Shown piece by piece: positions 1-8,728 of a stretch of DNA of 64,000 nucleotides (positions within the stretch are counted from its first letter, which is position 1; every line of letters begins with the position of its first letter). The position numbers and the translations under genes were made by a program. The notes below the pieces were generated by a model. It saw only the letters and a program-made list of their open reading frames with translations, searched no databases and was not told the DNA's origin. The DNA comes from Fidelibacterota bacterium (GTDB taxonomy: Bacteria; Marinisomatota; Marinisomatia; SCGC-AAA003-L08; GCA-002719095): the NCBI GenBank assembly GCA_002705575.1, contig PAHI01000025.1:1-64000 (forward strand), read 5' to 3'.

Positions 1-92
1 CTCCTGTTGCTATGGATAAAGAACTTAGGTTCGCTATCAGGGAAGGTGGTCATACGGTTGGCGCAGGCGTTGTAACTAAGATTATTGAGTAA
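1..92 (+). CDS. tuf: Elongation factor Tu, C-terminal end (partial)
   Basis: The window opens inside this gene. The visible 29 residues begin [20 protein letters not shown] and end VVTKIIE before a TAA stop; this is the end of domain 3 of EF-Tu, the GTPase that brings aminoacyl-tRNA to the ribosome. The gene sits directly upstream of rpsJ, as in the classical str-S10 arrangement. Only the tail is visible, so nothing can be said about the GTPase domain. Confidence 0.95.
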   Translation, partial: PVAMDKELRFAIREGGHTVGAGVVTKIIE

Positions 93-96
93 GGAA

Positions 97-399
97 ATGA
101 ATAAAATCAGAATTAAATTGAAGTCTTATGATCATAATCTTTTAGATAAATCTACTGAAAGAATTGTAAAAACTGCTAAGGATACAGGTGCGCTTATATT
201 GGGCCCGATACCTTTACCTACTAAGAAGTCAGTTGTTACTGTTAATAGATCCGTGCATGTTGATAAAAAATCTAGAGAGCAATTTCAGATTAAAGTGCAT
301 AAAAGAATACTTGATATTTTAAACTCTACTACTAAAACAGTAGATGCACTAATGAAAATTGATATGCCTGCTGGTGTAGATATTGAGATAAAAACTTAG
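97..399 (+). CDS. rpsJ: 30S ribosomal protein S10
   Basis: The product is 100 residues and has the S10 signature [15 protein letters not shown] near its N-terminus and the loop region with [10 protein letters not shown]10 sits in the head of the 30S subunit and also partners NusB in antitermination. I chose ATG at 97, preceded by AAGG in the stop region of tuf, over an in-frame TTG at 85 that overlaps tuf and adds residues not found in the family. First gene of the S10 operon here. Confidence 0.96.
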   Translation: MNKIRIKLKSYDHNLLDKSTERIVKTAKDTGALILGPIPLPTKKSVVTVNRSVHVDKKSREQFQIKVHKRILDILNSTTKTVDALMKIDMPAGVDIEIKT

Positions 400-407
400 G
401 TTTTATT

Positions 408-1214
408 ATGAATGATAAAAATAAAAAAATAGATAAAGTTGAGTCCAAAGATTCATCTTCTGTAGAAGAAGTTGTTTCATCAGATGATTTGGGTTCAGAT
501 AAAGTTGAGTCCAAAGATTCATCTTCTGTAGAAGAAGTTGTTTCATCGGATGATTTGGGTTCAGATAAATCTGGCTCTATGGTCGATTATAATCAAGTAT
601 CTATTTTTGGAAAAAAGCTTGGAATGTCAAGAGTTTTTATTGATGATGGAAATAAGGATTGTCCTGTTACTGTTGTAGAGGCAGTGCCATGTTATGTTAC
701 TCAGCTTAAAACTATGAAAACTGATGGTTATAATTCTGTTCAAATATCTTATGGTTTTATGAAAGATAAGAAAGTTTTAAAGTCTGTTCGAGGACATTTT
801 AAAAAAGCAGGAGTTACACCTTCAAGATATTTAAAAGAATTTAAAGTTGAGGATACTAATCAATTTTCTATTGGTGATGAAATAAATGTCTCTGCATTTA
901 AAGAGGGAGAGTTGGTTAAAGTTTTAGGAAAATCTATAGGAAAAGGTTTTACAGGTCATATGAAGAGGCATGGTTTTGGTGGCGGCAGGAAATCGCACGG
1001 TAAAAATAGTGTGATGAGAAAAGCTGGATCTATTGGTGCTGGTACTGACCCTGGTCGTGTTTGGAAAGGAACTCGAATGGCGGGTAGGTCAGGAGGAGAA
1101 AATATTTCGATTAAAAATATATCGGTTATAAAGGTTGATAAAACTAATAACTTGATTTATTTAAAAGGTTCCGTTCCAGGAGCAAGTAAGGGGTTGATTT
1201 TTATATCAAAGTGA
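408..1214 (+). CDS. rplC: 50S ribosomal protein L3 with acidic N-terminal extension
   Basis: The L3 core starts around residue 58 (MVDYNQVSIFGKKLGMSRVF) and contains the conserved glycine/basic loop FGGGRKSHGKNSVMRKAGSI that reaches toward the peptidyl-transferase centre. The core from residue 58 is 211 residues, the normal length of bacterial L3. Before it lies a Ser/Asp/Glu-rich extension of 57 residues, made almost entirely of two identical 22-residue units. The extension is encoded in frame from ATG 408, close behind rpsJ. A second in-frame ATG at 579 would give an ordinary L3, but it has no visible Shine-Dalgarno sequence. Which start is used cannot be settled from sequence alone. Confidence 0.95.
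   Translation: MNDKNKKIDKVESKDSSSVEEVVSSDDLGSDKVESKDSSSVEEVVSSDDLGSDKSGSMVDYNQVSIFGKKLGMSRVFIDDGNKDCPVTVVEAVPCYVTQLKTMKTDGYNSVQISYGFMKDKKVLKSVRGHFKKAGVTPSRYLKEFKVEDTNQFSIGDEINVSAFKEGELVKVLGKSIGKGFTGHMKRHGFGGGRKSHGKNSVMRKAGSIGAGTDPGRVWKGTRMAGRSGGENISIKNISVIKVDKTNNLIYLKGSVPGASKGLIFISK
432..563 (+). repeat. 66-bp tandem duplication inside rplC 5' end
   Basis: Copy 1 occupies 432-497 and copy 2 occupies 498-563. They are identical except for one synonymous change (TCA at 481-483 region versus TCG at 547-549 region). Each encodes a 22-residue Ser/Asp/Glu-rich unit beginning DKVESKDSSS. A third, aborted start of the unit (GATAAA) follows at 564. The near identity indicates recent duplication or active homogenisation. 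Confidence 0.97.
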
Positions 1215-1221
1215 ATATTTT

Positions 1222-1842
1222 ATGAAAATAGACGTATATAACCAACAAGGAAAGAAATTAGATAAAAAGGCAGATTTAAATAAAGCTGTTTTTGGAATAA
1301 AGCCTAACGATCATTCTATATATTTAGCAATCAAAGAAGAACGCTCTTCTGGCAGGCATGGTACGAGTAAGTCAAAGAGCAAGTCTGAGGTTAAGGGTTC
1401 TGGAGCTAAGCCTTGGAAGCAGAAAGGAACAGGTCGAGCTAGAATTGGTTTAATTAGGAACCCTTCTAGGGTTGGAGGTGGTACTACTTTTGGCCCTTCT
1501 CCGAGATTTTATAGTATGAAGATTAACAGAAAGGTTAAGGCTTTAGCTAGAAGGAGTATACTTTCTCACAAAGTTTTATCTAAGTCTTTAGTGGTTTTAG
1601 ATAAATTATCTATGGACTCTCATAAGACTAAACAGGTTTTTAAGTTTCTTAAAAATTTAAATTTAGATTCAAAGAAAGTAACTTTATTAGTTTGTGAAAA
1701 AAATGAGAATTTATTGAGAGGTTCTAAAAATATTCATAATATGAAAGTTTCAATGAGTAAAGCAGTTTCGTCTTATGATTTAATTAATAACGATGTGCTG
1801 ATTGTCGATCAGCAATCTTTGACACATTTTAATAAGATATGA
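1222..1842 (+). CDS. rplD: 50S ribosomal protein L4
   Basis: The product is 206 residues. It shows the L4 loop KPWKQKGTGRARIGLIRNPS and the following GGGTTFGPSPRFY, which line the polypeptide exit tunnel. In many bacteria L4 also represses its own S10 operon; I saw no clear leader structure here because the operon start lies upstream in the tuf region. Its stop overlaps the rplW start (ATGA). Confidence 0.96.
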   Translation: MKIDVYNQQGKKLDKKADLNKAVFGIKPNDHSIYLAIKEERSSGRHGTSKSKSKSEVKGSGAKPWKQKGTGRARIGLIRNPSRVGGGTTFGPSPRFYSMKINRKVKALARRSILSHKVLSKSLVVLDKLSMDSHKTKQVFKFLKNLNLDSKKVTLLVCEKNENLLRGSKNIHNMKVSMSKAVSSYDLINNDVLIVDQQSLTHFNKI

Positions 1843-2153
1843 ATTTAGAACAAATAATTATAGAGCCAATGTTAACGGAGAAAGGTGCTGTTTTACAGGA
1901 GAACTTTAATAAGTTTTTATTTAAAGTGAGTTCCTCTTCTAATAAGATTCAGGTTAAAAAAGCTATTGAATTAAAGTTTGGTGTTAAAGTTGGCAAGGTT
2001 GCGATTATTAATGTTAAAGGTAAAACGAAGTCGATGTCTGTAAAAAGTTCTGGTAGAACTATTAGGACTCAAGGTAAAAAATCTAGCTGGAAGAAGGCAG
2101 TAGTTACTCTGAAAGAAGGCAGTAGCATTGATTTAACTAATATGGAATTTTAA
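1839..2153 (+). CDS. rplW: 50S ribosomal protein L23
   Basis: This 104-residue protein begins with the family pattern [21 protein letters not shown] and continues with the KxxIKKAIEL-like stretch ([17 protein letters not shown]). L23 sits at the tunnel exit and is the docking site for trigger factor and SRP. Start ATG overlaps the rplD stop by four bases, and the stop shares one base with rplB, so translation is probably coupled. Confidence 0.95.
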   Translation: MNLEQIIIEPMLTEKGAVLQENFNKFLFKVSSSSNKIQVKKAIELKFGVKVGKVAIINVKGKTKSMSVKSSGRTIRTQGKKSSWKKAVVTLKEGSSIDLTNMEF

Positions 2154-2986
2154 TGGGAAATAACAAGAATCAAAAACCTTATACTCCTTCAAGAAGATAT
2201 ATGACATTTTCTGATTTTAGTGATATTACTAAAAAAACTCCAGAAAAAAGCTTGACTGCGCCGCTTAAAAAAACAGGTGGAAGAAATAATTTAGGGCGAA
2301 TAACTTCTAGAAGAAGAGGTGGGGGGCATAAAAGAAAATATAGGATAATAGATTTTAAAAGAAATAAATATGATATTTGGGGTTCTGTGATTGCTATAGA
2401 ATATGATCCTAACAGGACACCAAGAATAGCATTATTGCAGTATGAAGATGGTGAAAAAAGGTATATTTTAGCTACATCTGGAATGAAGGTAGGTGATAAA
2501 GTTATTTCTTCTAAAGATAACAAAGTAGCGGCAAAAAATGGAAATGCAATGCCATTATCTTTTATTCCTGATGGTATGCTAATTCACAATATAGAGTTAA
2601 AGATTGGAAAAGGTGGCCAGATGGTTAGAAGTGCAGGCGGATATGCTAGGATTATGGCTAAAGAAGGTAATAGGGTTACTTTACGATTGCCTTCAGGAGA
2701 AATGAGGATGGTAGATGAGAGGTGTCTTGCTACAATTGGAGTTGTAAGTAATCGTCATCATGAAACATTAGTTATAGGTAAAGCAGGAAGGTCTAGATGG
2801 ATGGGTAAGCGTCCTAAAGTTAGGGGTGTTGCTATGAACCCTGTTGATCATCCTATGGGTGGAGGTGAAGGTAGAACATCCGGAGGAGGTCATCCTGTTT
2901 CTCCTTGGGGAACACCAGCCAAAGGATTTAGAACAAGAAAGAAAAATAAAATATCTAATAGGGATATTGTTAAAAGAAGGAAGTAG
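2153..2986 (+). CDS. rplB: 50S ribosomal protein L2
   Basis: The 277-residue product is full length for L2. It carries [20 protein letters not shown] near residues 44-63 and the C-terminal hallmark [20 protein letters not shown] with the His residue important for peptidyl-transferase function. L2 bridges the subunits and is needed for subunit association. The TAATG junction with rplW implies translational coupling. Confidence 0.97.
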   Translation: MGNNKNQKPYTPSRRYMTFSDFSDITKKTPEKSLTAPLKKTGGRNNLGRITSRRRGGGHKRKYRIIDFKRNKYDIWGSVIAIEYDPNRTPRIALLQYEDGEKRYILATSGMKVGDKVISSKDNKVAAKNGNAMPLSFIPDGMLIHNIELKIGKGGQMVRSAGGYARIMAKEGNRVTLRLPSGEMRMVDERCLATIGVVSNRHHETLVIGKAGRSRWMGKRPKVRGVAMNPVDHPMGGGEGRTSGGGHPVSPWGTPAKGFRTRKKNKISNRDIVKRRK

Positions 2987-2992
2987 ATTTTT

Positions 2993-3262
2993 ATGCCAAG
3001 ATCATTAAAAAAAGGCCCGTTTATCAGTTATAAGTTAGAACGTAAAATTGAAGCTATGGATAAGTCTAGTAAAAAGAAGGTTATAAAGACTTGGTCTAGA
3101 GCTTCTACTGTTACACCAAGATTTGTAGGTCACACTTTTGCAGTCCATAATGGCAATAAGTTTATACCAGTTTTTATTACAGAGAATATGGTTGGACATA
3201 AGCTAGGAGAGTTTGCTCCTACTCGTACTTTTAAAATGCATTCAGGTGATAGGAAGGTTTAA
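2993..3262 (+). CDS. rpsS: 30S ribosomal protein S19
   Basis: The product is 89 residues and starts with the classic [11 protein letters not shown], followed by the internal [20 protein letters not shown] and the C-terminal [10 protein letters not shown]19 forms a head-domain complex with S13 near the A and P site tRNAs. It lies six bases behind rplB and five before rplV. Confidence 0.97.
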   Translation: MPRSLKKGPFISYKLERKIEAMDKSSKKKVIKTWSRASTVTPRFVGHTFAVHNGNKFIPVFITENMVGHKLGEFAPTRTFKMHSGDRKV

Positions 3263-3267
3263 TTATT

Positions 3268-3609
3268 ATGCGCGAATCAAAATGTACAATGAAATTTATA
3301 AGACAGTCACCTTACAAGGTTAGAATGGTCTTAGATTCTGTTAGAGGTAAAAAAACTGAGTATGCATTGAATTTTTTGAAGCTGTCAAATAAAAAAGCTT
3401 CTGTTTTTATTTTTAAGGCACTTACATCTGCTGTATCTAATTTTTCGCAGAAAAATGATACCTTGGATTCAACAGGCCTATATATTAAAAAAGCCTATGT
3501 AGATGAAGGTCCAAAGATTAAAAGATTTAGGCCAGCTGCAATGGGTAGAGCTACTAGAATAATTAAAAGGACAAGTCATTTAACAGTGGTTGTTGGAGAA
3601 AAGGAATAA
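3268..3609 (+). CDS. rplV: 50S ribosomal protein L22
   Basis: The product is 113 residues. The N-terminal IRQSPYKVRMVLDSVRGK and the C-terminal beta-hairpin region with FRPAAMGRATRIIKRTSHL match L22, which lines the exit tunnel and is a macrolide contact. Length is normal for the family. Position between rpsS and rpsC is the standard S10 operon order. Confidence 0.96.
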   Translation: MRESKCTMKFIRQSPYKVRMVLDSVRGKKTEYALNFLKLSNKKASVFIFKALTSAVSNFSQKNDTLDSTGLYIKKAYVDEGPKIKRFRPAAMGRATRIIKRTSHLTVVVGEKE

Positions 3610-3613
3610 ATTT

Positions 3614-4237
3614 ATGGGTCAAAAAACAAATCCGATAGGCCTTAGATTAGGGATTAACAGAACGTGGGATTCCATTTGGTATGATGAAAAGAACTTCGCT
3701 AAAAAGTTGCATGAAGATATAGTTATCAGGAATTATATTTCAAAGTCTCTAAAAGATGCGAGTATAAGTAATGTTAATATTGAAAGAACTGCGAAAAGTG
3801 TGACTGTTACAATTTTTACATCTAGGCCAGGTATTGTTATAGGTAAGGCAGGTAGCGAAGTTGAGAAATTAAAGAAAAAGTTAAGTAAAATTATTGGATT
3901 TGACATCAATGTAAATGTCTCTGAGATTAAAAGGCCAGCTTTGTCATCTGAATTGGTAGGACAAAATATAGCTCAGCAGTTGGTTAAAAAAATAAATTAC
4001 AGAAGAACTGTTAAAAAAGCTATTCAATCAGCTATGAGTATGGGTGCAGAAGGTATTAAAATTAGAGTAGCTGGTAGGCTTAATGGGATTGATATCGCTA
4101 GAGCGGAAACTTTTAAGGAGGGTCGAATTCCTTTGCATACTTTAAGGTCGAATATCGATTATGCAAAGGTTGAAGCTTTAACTACTTATGGCATTATTGG
4201 TATAAAAGTATGGATTTTTAAAGGAGAAATAAGATAA
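3614..4237 (+). CDS. rpsC: 30S ribosomal protein S3
   Basis: The product is 207 residues and begins [20 protein letters not shown], the universal S3 start. It then contains the KH-domain GxxG region [20 protein letters not shown] and the C-terminal [16 protein letters not shown]3 guards the mRNA entry channel. I used ATG 3614, not an upstream in-frame codon at 3590 inside rplV, because the family begins at MGQK. Confidence 0.97.
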   Translation: MGQKTNPIGLRLGINRTWDSIWYDEKNFAKKLHEDIVIRNYISKSLKDASISNVNIERTAKSVTVTIFTSRPGIVIGKAGSEVEKLKKKLSKIIGFDINVNVSEIKRPALSSELVGQNIAQQLVKKINYRRTVKKAIQSAMSMGAEGIKIRVAGRLNGIDIARAETFKEGRIPLHTLRSNIDYAKVEALTTYGIIGIKVWIFKGEIR

Positions 4238-4650
4238 TGCTTTCCCCTAAAAAAGTAAAGTTTAGGAAGCCTCAAAAAGGTAAGATGAGAGGTTTAGCCC
4301 ATTCTGGAAACTATGTTGCTTTTGGTAGTTTTGGCTTAAAAGCTTTAGAGCCTGGCTGGATTACTAGTAGACAAATTGAATCGTCTCGTATTGTAATATC
4401 AAGATCCGTTAGAAAGATTGGAAGAATGTGGATAAGGATATTTCCTCATAAATCAATAACTAAAAAGCCCGCAGAGACTAGGATGGGTAAAGGAAAAGGA
4501 AATCCAGAGTATTGGGTAGCTGTTGTTAAACCAGGAACAATATTGTTTGAGATTGACGGTCTAGATGAGAAGCAGGCAATGGAGGCTTTTCGTAAGTGTT
4601 CTAATAAATTGCCAATAAAAACAAAGACAGTTCCAAGGAGACCTATATAA
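4237..4650 (+). CDS. rplP: 50S ribosomal protein L16
   Basis: The product is 137 residues and starts [17 protein letters not shown]. It includes [20 protein letters not shown], typical for L16, which organises the A-site tRNA region of 23S rRNA. Its start overlaps the rpsC stop by one base (TAATG). Confidence 0.97.
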   Translation: MLSPKKVKFRKPQKGKMRGLAHSGNYVAFGSFGLKALEPGWITSRQIESSRIVISRSVRKIGRMWIRIFPHKSITKKPAETRMGKGKGNPEYWVAVVKPGTILFEIDGLDEKQAMEAFRKCSNKLPIKTKTVPRRPI

Positions 4651-4666
4651 TTAAAGGTTAATTATT

Positions 4667-4873
4667 ATGGATAAAAAAGATTTAAATAAAATAACAAAAG
4701 TTAAGCTGGAGAAAAAATTAAGTGAAAATAAAGAGGCTTTATTGAACTTGAGGTTTCAAAAAAAATTACAACAATTAGAGAATCCTCAGTCGATTTCTTT
4801 TTTAAAAAAAGAAATAGCTCAAATAAAAACAGTTTTAAGAGAGATGGAATTAAGCATAAGAGAGGAAAGATAA
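4667..4873 (+). CDS. rpmC: 50S ribosomal protein L29
   Basis: This small 68-residue protein is a two-helix hairpin by composition. The stretch LLNLRFQKKLQQLENPQSI is the family signature. L29 sits next to L23 at the tunnel exit. It begins 16 bases behind rplP and ends one base before the rpsQ start. Confidence 0.93.
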   Translation: MDKKDLNKITKVKLEKKLSENKEALLNLRFQKKLQQLENPQSISFLKKEIAQIKTVLREMELSIREER

Positions 4874-4874
4874 G

Positions 4875-5120
4875 TTGGCTCTAAAAAATAGAAAACAATT
4901 GAAAGGTGTAGTTCTTGATAATAAAATGGATAAAACTGCTGTTGTCCAGGTTACTAAGCGGTTTCCTCATCCTGTTTATAATAAGTATATAATAAGAACA
5001 AAGAAATATTATGCTCATGACCCGGATAATTCTTCAAATCCTGGAGACAATGTTGTTATTGTTGAGTCTAAGCCTATAAGTAAGACAAAACGATGGTTTT
5101 TAAAAGAGAGTAAAAAATAA
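4875..5120 (+). CDS. rpsQ: 30S ribosomal protein S17
   Basis: The product is 81 residues and reads [20 protein letters not shown] at the N-terminus, with the OB-fold strands [18 protein letters not shown]17 is a primary 16S rRNA binder. The start is TTG at 4875; no ATG is placed to give a complete protein. The GAGGAAAGA upstream, inside the rpmC end, is a plausible ribosome binding site. Confidence 0.94.
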   Translation: MALKNRKQLKGVVLDNKMDKTAVVQVTKRFPHPVYNKYIIRTKKYYAHDPDNSSNPGDNVVIVESKPISKTKRWFLKESKK

Positions 5121-5485
5121 TGATTCAGCAAGAGACAAGATTAAGAGTAGCAGATAATACGGGAGCCAAAGAAGTTTTGTGTATAAAGGTTCTTGGTGGC
5201 TCCAAAAGAAAATATGCTAGCTTGGGCGACGTTATAGTGGTTTCAGTCAAGAAGACAATTCCTGGAGGTATAAAGAAAGGAGAAGTCTCAAAAGCAGTAG
5301 TTGTTAGGGTTAGAAAAGAGTGCAGGCGAGAAGATGGTTCTTATATAAGGTTTGATGAAAATGCTGCAGTATTAGTCAATAATCAATTGGAGCCTGTTGG
5401 TACTCGTGTTTTTGGTCCTGTTGCTAGAGAATTGAGGGAAAAAAGTTTTACTAAGATATTGTCACTAGCGCCAGAGGTATTATAG
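5120..5485 (+). CDS. rplN: 50S ribosomal protein L14
   Basis: The 121-residue product begins [20 protein letters not shown] and contains [15 protein letters not shown] and the C-terminal [14 protein letters not shown], all L14 hallmarks. L14 forms an intersubunit bridge with helix 14 of 16S rRNA. The gene overlaps rpsQ by one base. Confidence 0.97.
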   Translation: MIQQETRLRVADNTGAKEVLCIKVLGGSKRKYASLGDVIVVSVKKTIPGGIKKGEVSKAVVVRVRKECRREDGSYIRFDENAAVLVNNQLEPVGTRVFGPVARELREKSFTKILSLAPEVL

Positions 5486-5486
5486 T

Positions 5487-5795
5487 ATGATGAGAATAAA
5501 GAAAGATGATACAGTTCAGATTATAACTGGAAAAGATAAGGGTAAAACAGGAAGAGTTATCAAAGTTTTGCCTTCAAGAAGTAGGATTGTTGTTGAAGGG
5601 TTGAATATGGTAAGTAAGCATCAAAGGCCTAGTCAAGAGAATCAGCAGGGTGGTGTTATTAAAAAAGAAGCTTCAATTCATGTGTCTAACGTTATGCTTT
5701 TTTATAAAAATAAAACAACTAGAGTTGCCTTTAAGGTTCTAGATAGTGGTAAGAAGGTAAGGTTTTCAAAGAAACATAAAGGGAATATTGATTGA
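5487..5795 (+). CDS. rplX: 50S ribosomal protein L24
   Basis: The product is 102 residues with the KOW motif KDDTVQIITGKDKGKTGRVI and VEGLNMVSKHQRPSQ. L24 starts assembly of the 50S subunit. Two adjacent ATG codons (5487 and 5490) could serve as start; the difference is one residue. The stop overlaps the rplE start as TGATG. Confidence 0.96.
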   Translation: MMRIKKDDTVQIITGKDKGKTGRVIKVLPSRSRIVVEGLNMVSKHQRPSQENQQGGVIKKEASIHVSNVMLFYKNKTTRVAFKVLDSGKKVRFSKKHKGNID

Positions 5796-6379
5796 TGTCT
5801 AAATATGAACCAAGATTAAAAACTATTTATAAACAGGAAATTATTCAGAAATTAATTAAAGATATGAATATTCCAAATGTTATGTTGGCTCCCAGAATTG
5901 AGAAAATAGTATTAAATATGGGATTAGGTGATGCTAAATTGAATAAGAATGGCTTAAAGCAGGCTCAAGAAGAACTCTCTATTATTACTGGACAGAAATC
6001 AGTTGTGACATATTCAAAAAAAGCAATCTCTAACTTTAAAATTAGAGAAGGAGATCCTGTTGGCGTTAAGGTTACCTTAAGATCTGATAGAATGTATGAG
6101 TTTTTAGATAGATTTATATCTGTGGCTTCTCCTAGGATTCGAGATTTTAATGGTATATCATCAAAAGGTTTTGATGGAAGAGGGAATTATAATTTTGGTA
6201 TAACTGAACAAATTATTTTTCCAGAAATAGATTATGATAAAGTAAATGAAGTAAGAGGTTTAAATTGTACAATAGTAACCAATACAGATAAAGATGAAGA
6301 GGCATATTTTCTTATTAAGTCCTTTGGGTTTCCTGTTAAGGAGATGGTTAAAAATAAAAAAAGTAAGGTAGGTGTATAA
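5795..6379 (+). CDS. rplE: 50S ribosomal protein L5
   Basis: The 194-residue product has the L5 core: [40 protein letters not shown] and [19 protein letters not shown]5 binds 5S rRNA and contacts the P-site tRNA. It is somewhat longer than the usual bacterial L5 because of a short basic C-terminal tail ([13 protein letters not shown]). I prefer ATG 5795 to the TTG at 5792 in front of it. Confidence 0.96.
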   Translation: MSKYEPRLKTIYKQEIIQKLIKDMNIPNVMLAPRIEKIVLNMGLGDAKLNKNGLKQAQEELSIITGQKSVVTYSKKAISNFKIREGDPVGVKVTLRSDRMYEFLDRFISVASPRIRDFNGISSKGFDGRGNYNFGITEQIIFPEIDYDKVNEVRGLNCTIVTNTDKDEEAYFLIKSFGFPVKEMVKNKKSKVGV

Positions 6380-6383
6380 TAGT

Positions 6384-6689
6384 ATGGCTAAAAAATCAAT
6401 GATAGTCAAAAACATTAAAAGAAAGCAAATCGTTGAAAGATATAGGGATAGGCGTTTCGAATTGAAAAAAATAATGAAAGATTCAAAATCTTCTATGGAA
6501 GATAAAATTTCTGCAAGAATGAAGTTAGAAAAAATGCCAAGAGATGCTAATCCTAATAGAGTTAGAAATCGTTGTGTTGTCACAGGTAGACCTCGATCTT
6601 ATTATAGGAGATTTGGATTATCTAGAATTACTTTTAGAGAGATGGCTCTGAAGGGTCAGATTCCAGGTGTAACTAAGGCTAGTTGGTAA
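6384..6689 (+). CDS. rpsN: 30S ribosomal protein S14, long zinc-free type
   Basis: The product is 101 residues, the long form of S14. It ends [20 protein letters not shown] followed by W. Only one Cys is present ([11 protein letters not shown]), so the four-Cys zinc knuckle of the short form is absent. S14 completes the 30S head. The start is ATG 6384, four bases after rplE; an upstream ATG at 6372 lies inside rplE and adds unrelated residues. Confidence 0.96.
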   Translation: MAKKSMIVKNIKRKQIVERYRDRRFELKKIMKDSKSSMEDKISARMKLEKMPRDANPNRVRNRCVVTGRPRSYYRRFGLSRITFREMALKGQIPGVTKASW

Positions 6690-6703
6690 AAGGAGAATAT
6701 GAT

Positions 6704-7102
6704 ATGTCGCAAACAGATCCTATAGCAGATTTTATAACATGTATACGAAATGCACAAATGGCTAAAAAAAATTGGGTTGATGTGCCTGCTTCTAATTTAA
6801 AAAAAAGAATTTGTTATGTTTTAAAGGAAGAACACTTTGTTAGAGATACTATATTGATAAAAGATGGCAAGCAGGACCTTATTAGGGTTTTTTTATGCTA
6901 TGATGATAAAAAAAATCCAGTAATTAATGGTATAAAGAAAGTAAGTAAGCCTGGATGTAGGCGTTATTTTTCTTCATCAGATATTCCAAAAGTTTTAAAC
7001 GGTATGGGTATATCAATTCTTACAACATCAAAAGGGGTTATCTCAAATAAAAAAGCTAAATTATTTAATGTAGGTGGTGAAATTTTATGTCAGGTTTGGT
7101 AA
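6704..7102 (+). CDS. rpsH: 30S ribosomal protein S8
   Basis: The 132-residue product begins MSQTDPIADFITCIRNAQMA and ends with the conserved STSKGVISNKKAKLFNVGGE-type strand. S8 is a primary binder of the 16S central domain and, in E. coli, the spc operon repressor. An AAAGGAG at 6688-6694 with good spacing selects ATG 6704 over an upstream in-frame GTG-like start in rpsN. Confidence 0.96.
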   Translation: MSQTDPIADFITCIRNAQMAKKNWVDVPASNLKKRICYVLKEEHFVRDTILIKDGKQDLIRVFLCYDDKKNPVINGIKKVSKPGCRRYFSSSDIPKVLNGMGISILTTSKGVISNKKAKLFNVGGEILCQVW

Positions 7103-7118
7103 AAAGGAGTTTTGTTTA

Positions 7119-7667
7119 ATGTCTCAAATAGGTAAGAAGCCCATCGATATTCCTAGTCAAGTTCAGGTTGATTTTAATGATGGAGTAATTAAAGTTAGTA
7201 AAGAAGGAAGTGAGTTGTCTCGTAAAGTGTTTCCTGAAATTTCGGTTGATATTAAAGACTCTAGATTATTTTTGAAAAGAAAAAATAATGATAAAAAGTC
7301 TAAAGAGTTACATGGATTAATTAGGTCTTTAATTGCAAATATGATTACTGGTGTAAATGAGGGATTTTCTAAAGAATTGAACTTAGTTGGAGTTGGTTAT
7401 ACAGTAGAGTCTAAAGGCGATTTTTTATTGTTAAATTTAGGTTATTCTCACGCTATATTTTTTGAGAAGCCAGAAGGTATATCATTTGAGGTTCCTAATA
7501 ATACTACTGTAATTATTAAAGGTACGGACAATCAGTTGGTTGGTGATGTTGCTGCAAAAATAAGAGAGTTAAGAAAGCCTGAACCATATAAGGGTAAGGG
7601 CGTTAAATATAAAGATGAATATATTAAGAGAAAAGCAGGTAAAACTGTTGGGGGAGCAGGGTCTTAA
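7119..7667 (+). CDS. rplF: 50S ribosomal protein L6
   Basis: The product is 182 residues. It opens MSQIGKKPIDIPSQVQVDF and ends with the L6 signature KPEPYKGKGVKYKDEYIKRK. L6 lies near the sarcin-ricin loop. AAAGGAG at 7103-7109 precedes ATG 7119, which fixes the start; the longer frame back into rpsH is an artefact. Confidence 0.97.
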   Translation: MSQIGKKPIDIPSQVQVDFNDGVIKVSKEGSELSRKVFPEISVDIKDSRLFLKRKNNDKKSKELHGLIRSLIANMITGVNEGFSKELNLVGVGYTVESKGDFLLLNLGYSHAIFFEKPEGISFEVPNNTTVIIKGTDNQLVGDVAAKIRELRKPEPYKGKGVKYKDEYIKRKAGKTVGGAGS

Positions 7668-8029
7668 TGAATAAAAAGATTAAAAGAATTATAAGTAGGC
7701 GTAAAAAATCTATTAAAAGTAAATTGACATTAGGTAAATATCCTAGGTTGGTGGTTTATAGATCTAATATTCATTTATACGCTCAGCTTATTGATGATAA
7801 TTCTGCAAAAACTTTGGCGTCTATATCTACAAATGATAAAAAAATAAAGAAAGATGTTAGCAAATTAGATTCAAAAGTTTTAAAGAGTAGTTTTGTTGGA
7901 GAAAAGATAGGAGAACATATAAAAAACATGAAAATTAAAAAGGTGATTTTTGATAGAAATGGTTATATGTATCATGGTAGAGTAAAGGCTTTTGTTGAGT
8001 CTGTAAGAAAAACAGGTTTAAATGTATAA
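7667..8029 (+). CDS. rplR: 50S ribosomal protein L18
   Basis: The 120-residue product has a basic N-terminus and the family stretch PRLVVYRSNIHLYAQLIDD, ending VIFDRNGYMYHGRVKAFVES. L18 binds 5S rRNA together with L5. The start shares a base with the rplF stop. Confidence 0.96.
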   Translation: MNKKIKRIISRRKKSIKSKLTLGKYPRLVVYRSNIHLYAQLIDDNSAKTLASISTNDKKIKKDVSKLDSKVLKSSFVGEKIGEHIKNMKIKKVIFDRNGYMYHGRVKAFVESVRKTGLNV

Positions 8030-8030
8030 T

Positions 8031-8540
8031 ATGAACAATTTATTTATAAATCCATCGGATGTTGAATTGAAAGAAGAGTCTGTTATTTGTATAAACAGAG
8101 TATCTAAAGCCACAAAAGGTGGAAGAAGGATGAGATTTAATAGTCTTGTTGTTGTTGGAGATGGAAATGGTCATTTTGGAATAGGTTTTGGCAAGGCTAA
8201 TGATGTTGCTATGGCTGTTTCGAAAGCTAAAGAAAAAGCAAAAAAGAGGATAATCAAAGTAGCATTGGTTAATGGTACTATACCTCATAGGGTCGATATA
8301 AAGCATGGGTCTGTTCGCTTGATGTTGAAACCAGCAGGTCCTGGTACGGGTATAATTGCAGGAGGGCCCATTAGAGAGGTTCTGCAGCAATTAGGCGTAA
8401 AAAACATTTTGTCTAAAAATACAGGTTCAACAAATGCTATTAATGTTGTTAGGGCTGTAGAAAAAGCATTAGGTGATATGAAAGACCCTCTTATGATGGC
8501 AAAGCAGAGAGGTATTACAGTTAAGCAGTTGTTTGGTTAA
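8031..8540 (+). CDS. rpsE: 30S ribosomal protein S5
   Basis: The product is 169 residues with the S5 double-stranded-RNA-binding-like domain (VICINRVSKATKGGRRMRFN) and GIIAGGPIREVLQQLGVKNI in the C-terminal domain. S5 contributes to decoding accuracy and the mRNA entry helicase. ATG 8031 follows the rplR stop directly; an in-frame ATG at 8022 overlapping rplR would add three residues and cannot be excluded. Confidence 0.96.
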   Translation: MNNLFINPSDVELKEESVICINRVSKATKGGRRMRFNSLVVVGDGNGHFGIGFGKANDVAMAVSKAKEKAKKRIIKVALVNGTIPHRVDIKHGSVRLMLKPAGPGTGIIAGGPIREVLQQLGVKNILSKNTGSTNAINVVRAVEKALGDMKDPLMMAKQRGITVKQLFG

Positions 8541-8545
8541 GTATT

Positions 8546-8728
8546 ATGAAAAAAATAAAAATAACTCAAATTAAAAGCTCTATAGGCTATCGAAGACAAA
8601 CTAAAGATACTCTAAGAGCTCTTGGTCTTAAAAAAATAAACCATTTTGTGTTAAAAGAAACAAATAGCTCAATATTAGGTATGGTTAATGCGGTGTCTCA
8701 TTTGGTTAAAGTTGAGGATTTAAAATGA
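8546..8728 (+). CDS. rpmD: 50S ribosomal protein L30
   Basis: This 60-residue protein reads KITQIKSSIGYRRQTKDTLR followed by ALGLKKINHFV, the L30 pattern. Its length is normal. It stands between rpsE and rplO as in the E. coli spc operon and overlaps rplO by four bases. Confidence 0.95.
   Translation: MKKIKITQIKSSIGYRRQTKDTLRALGLKKINHFVLKETNSSILGMVNAVSHLVKVEDLK

Noticed and set aside
85..96. Upstream TTG start for rpsJ
   Set aside because: It overlaps the tuf end, adds residues absent from S10, and the ATG at 97 with AAGG in front gives the family N-terminus.
2179..2523. Minus-strand frame within rplB
   Set aside because: Shadow of a highly conserved ribosomal gene; composition is that of reverse-read basic codons.
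3590..3613. Longer start for rpsC inside rplV
   Set aside because: S3 begins MGQKTNPIG in the family; the added residues are a read-through of the rplV end.
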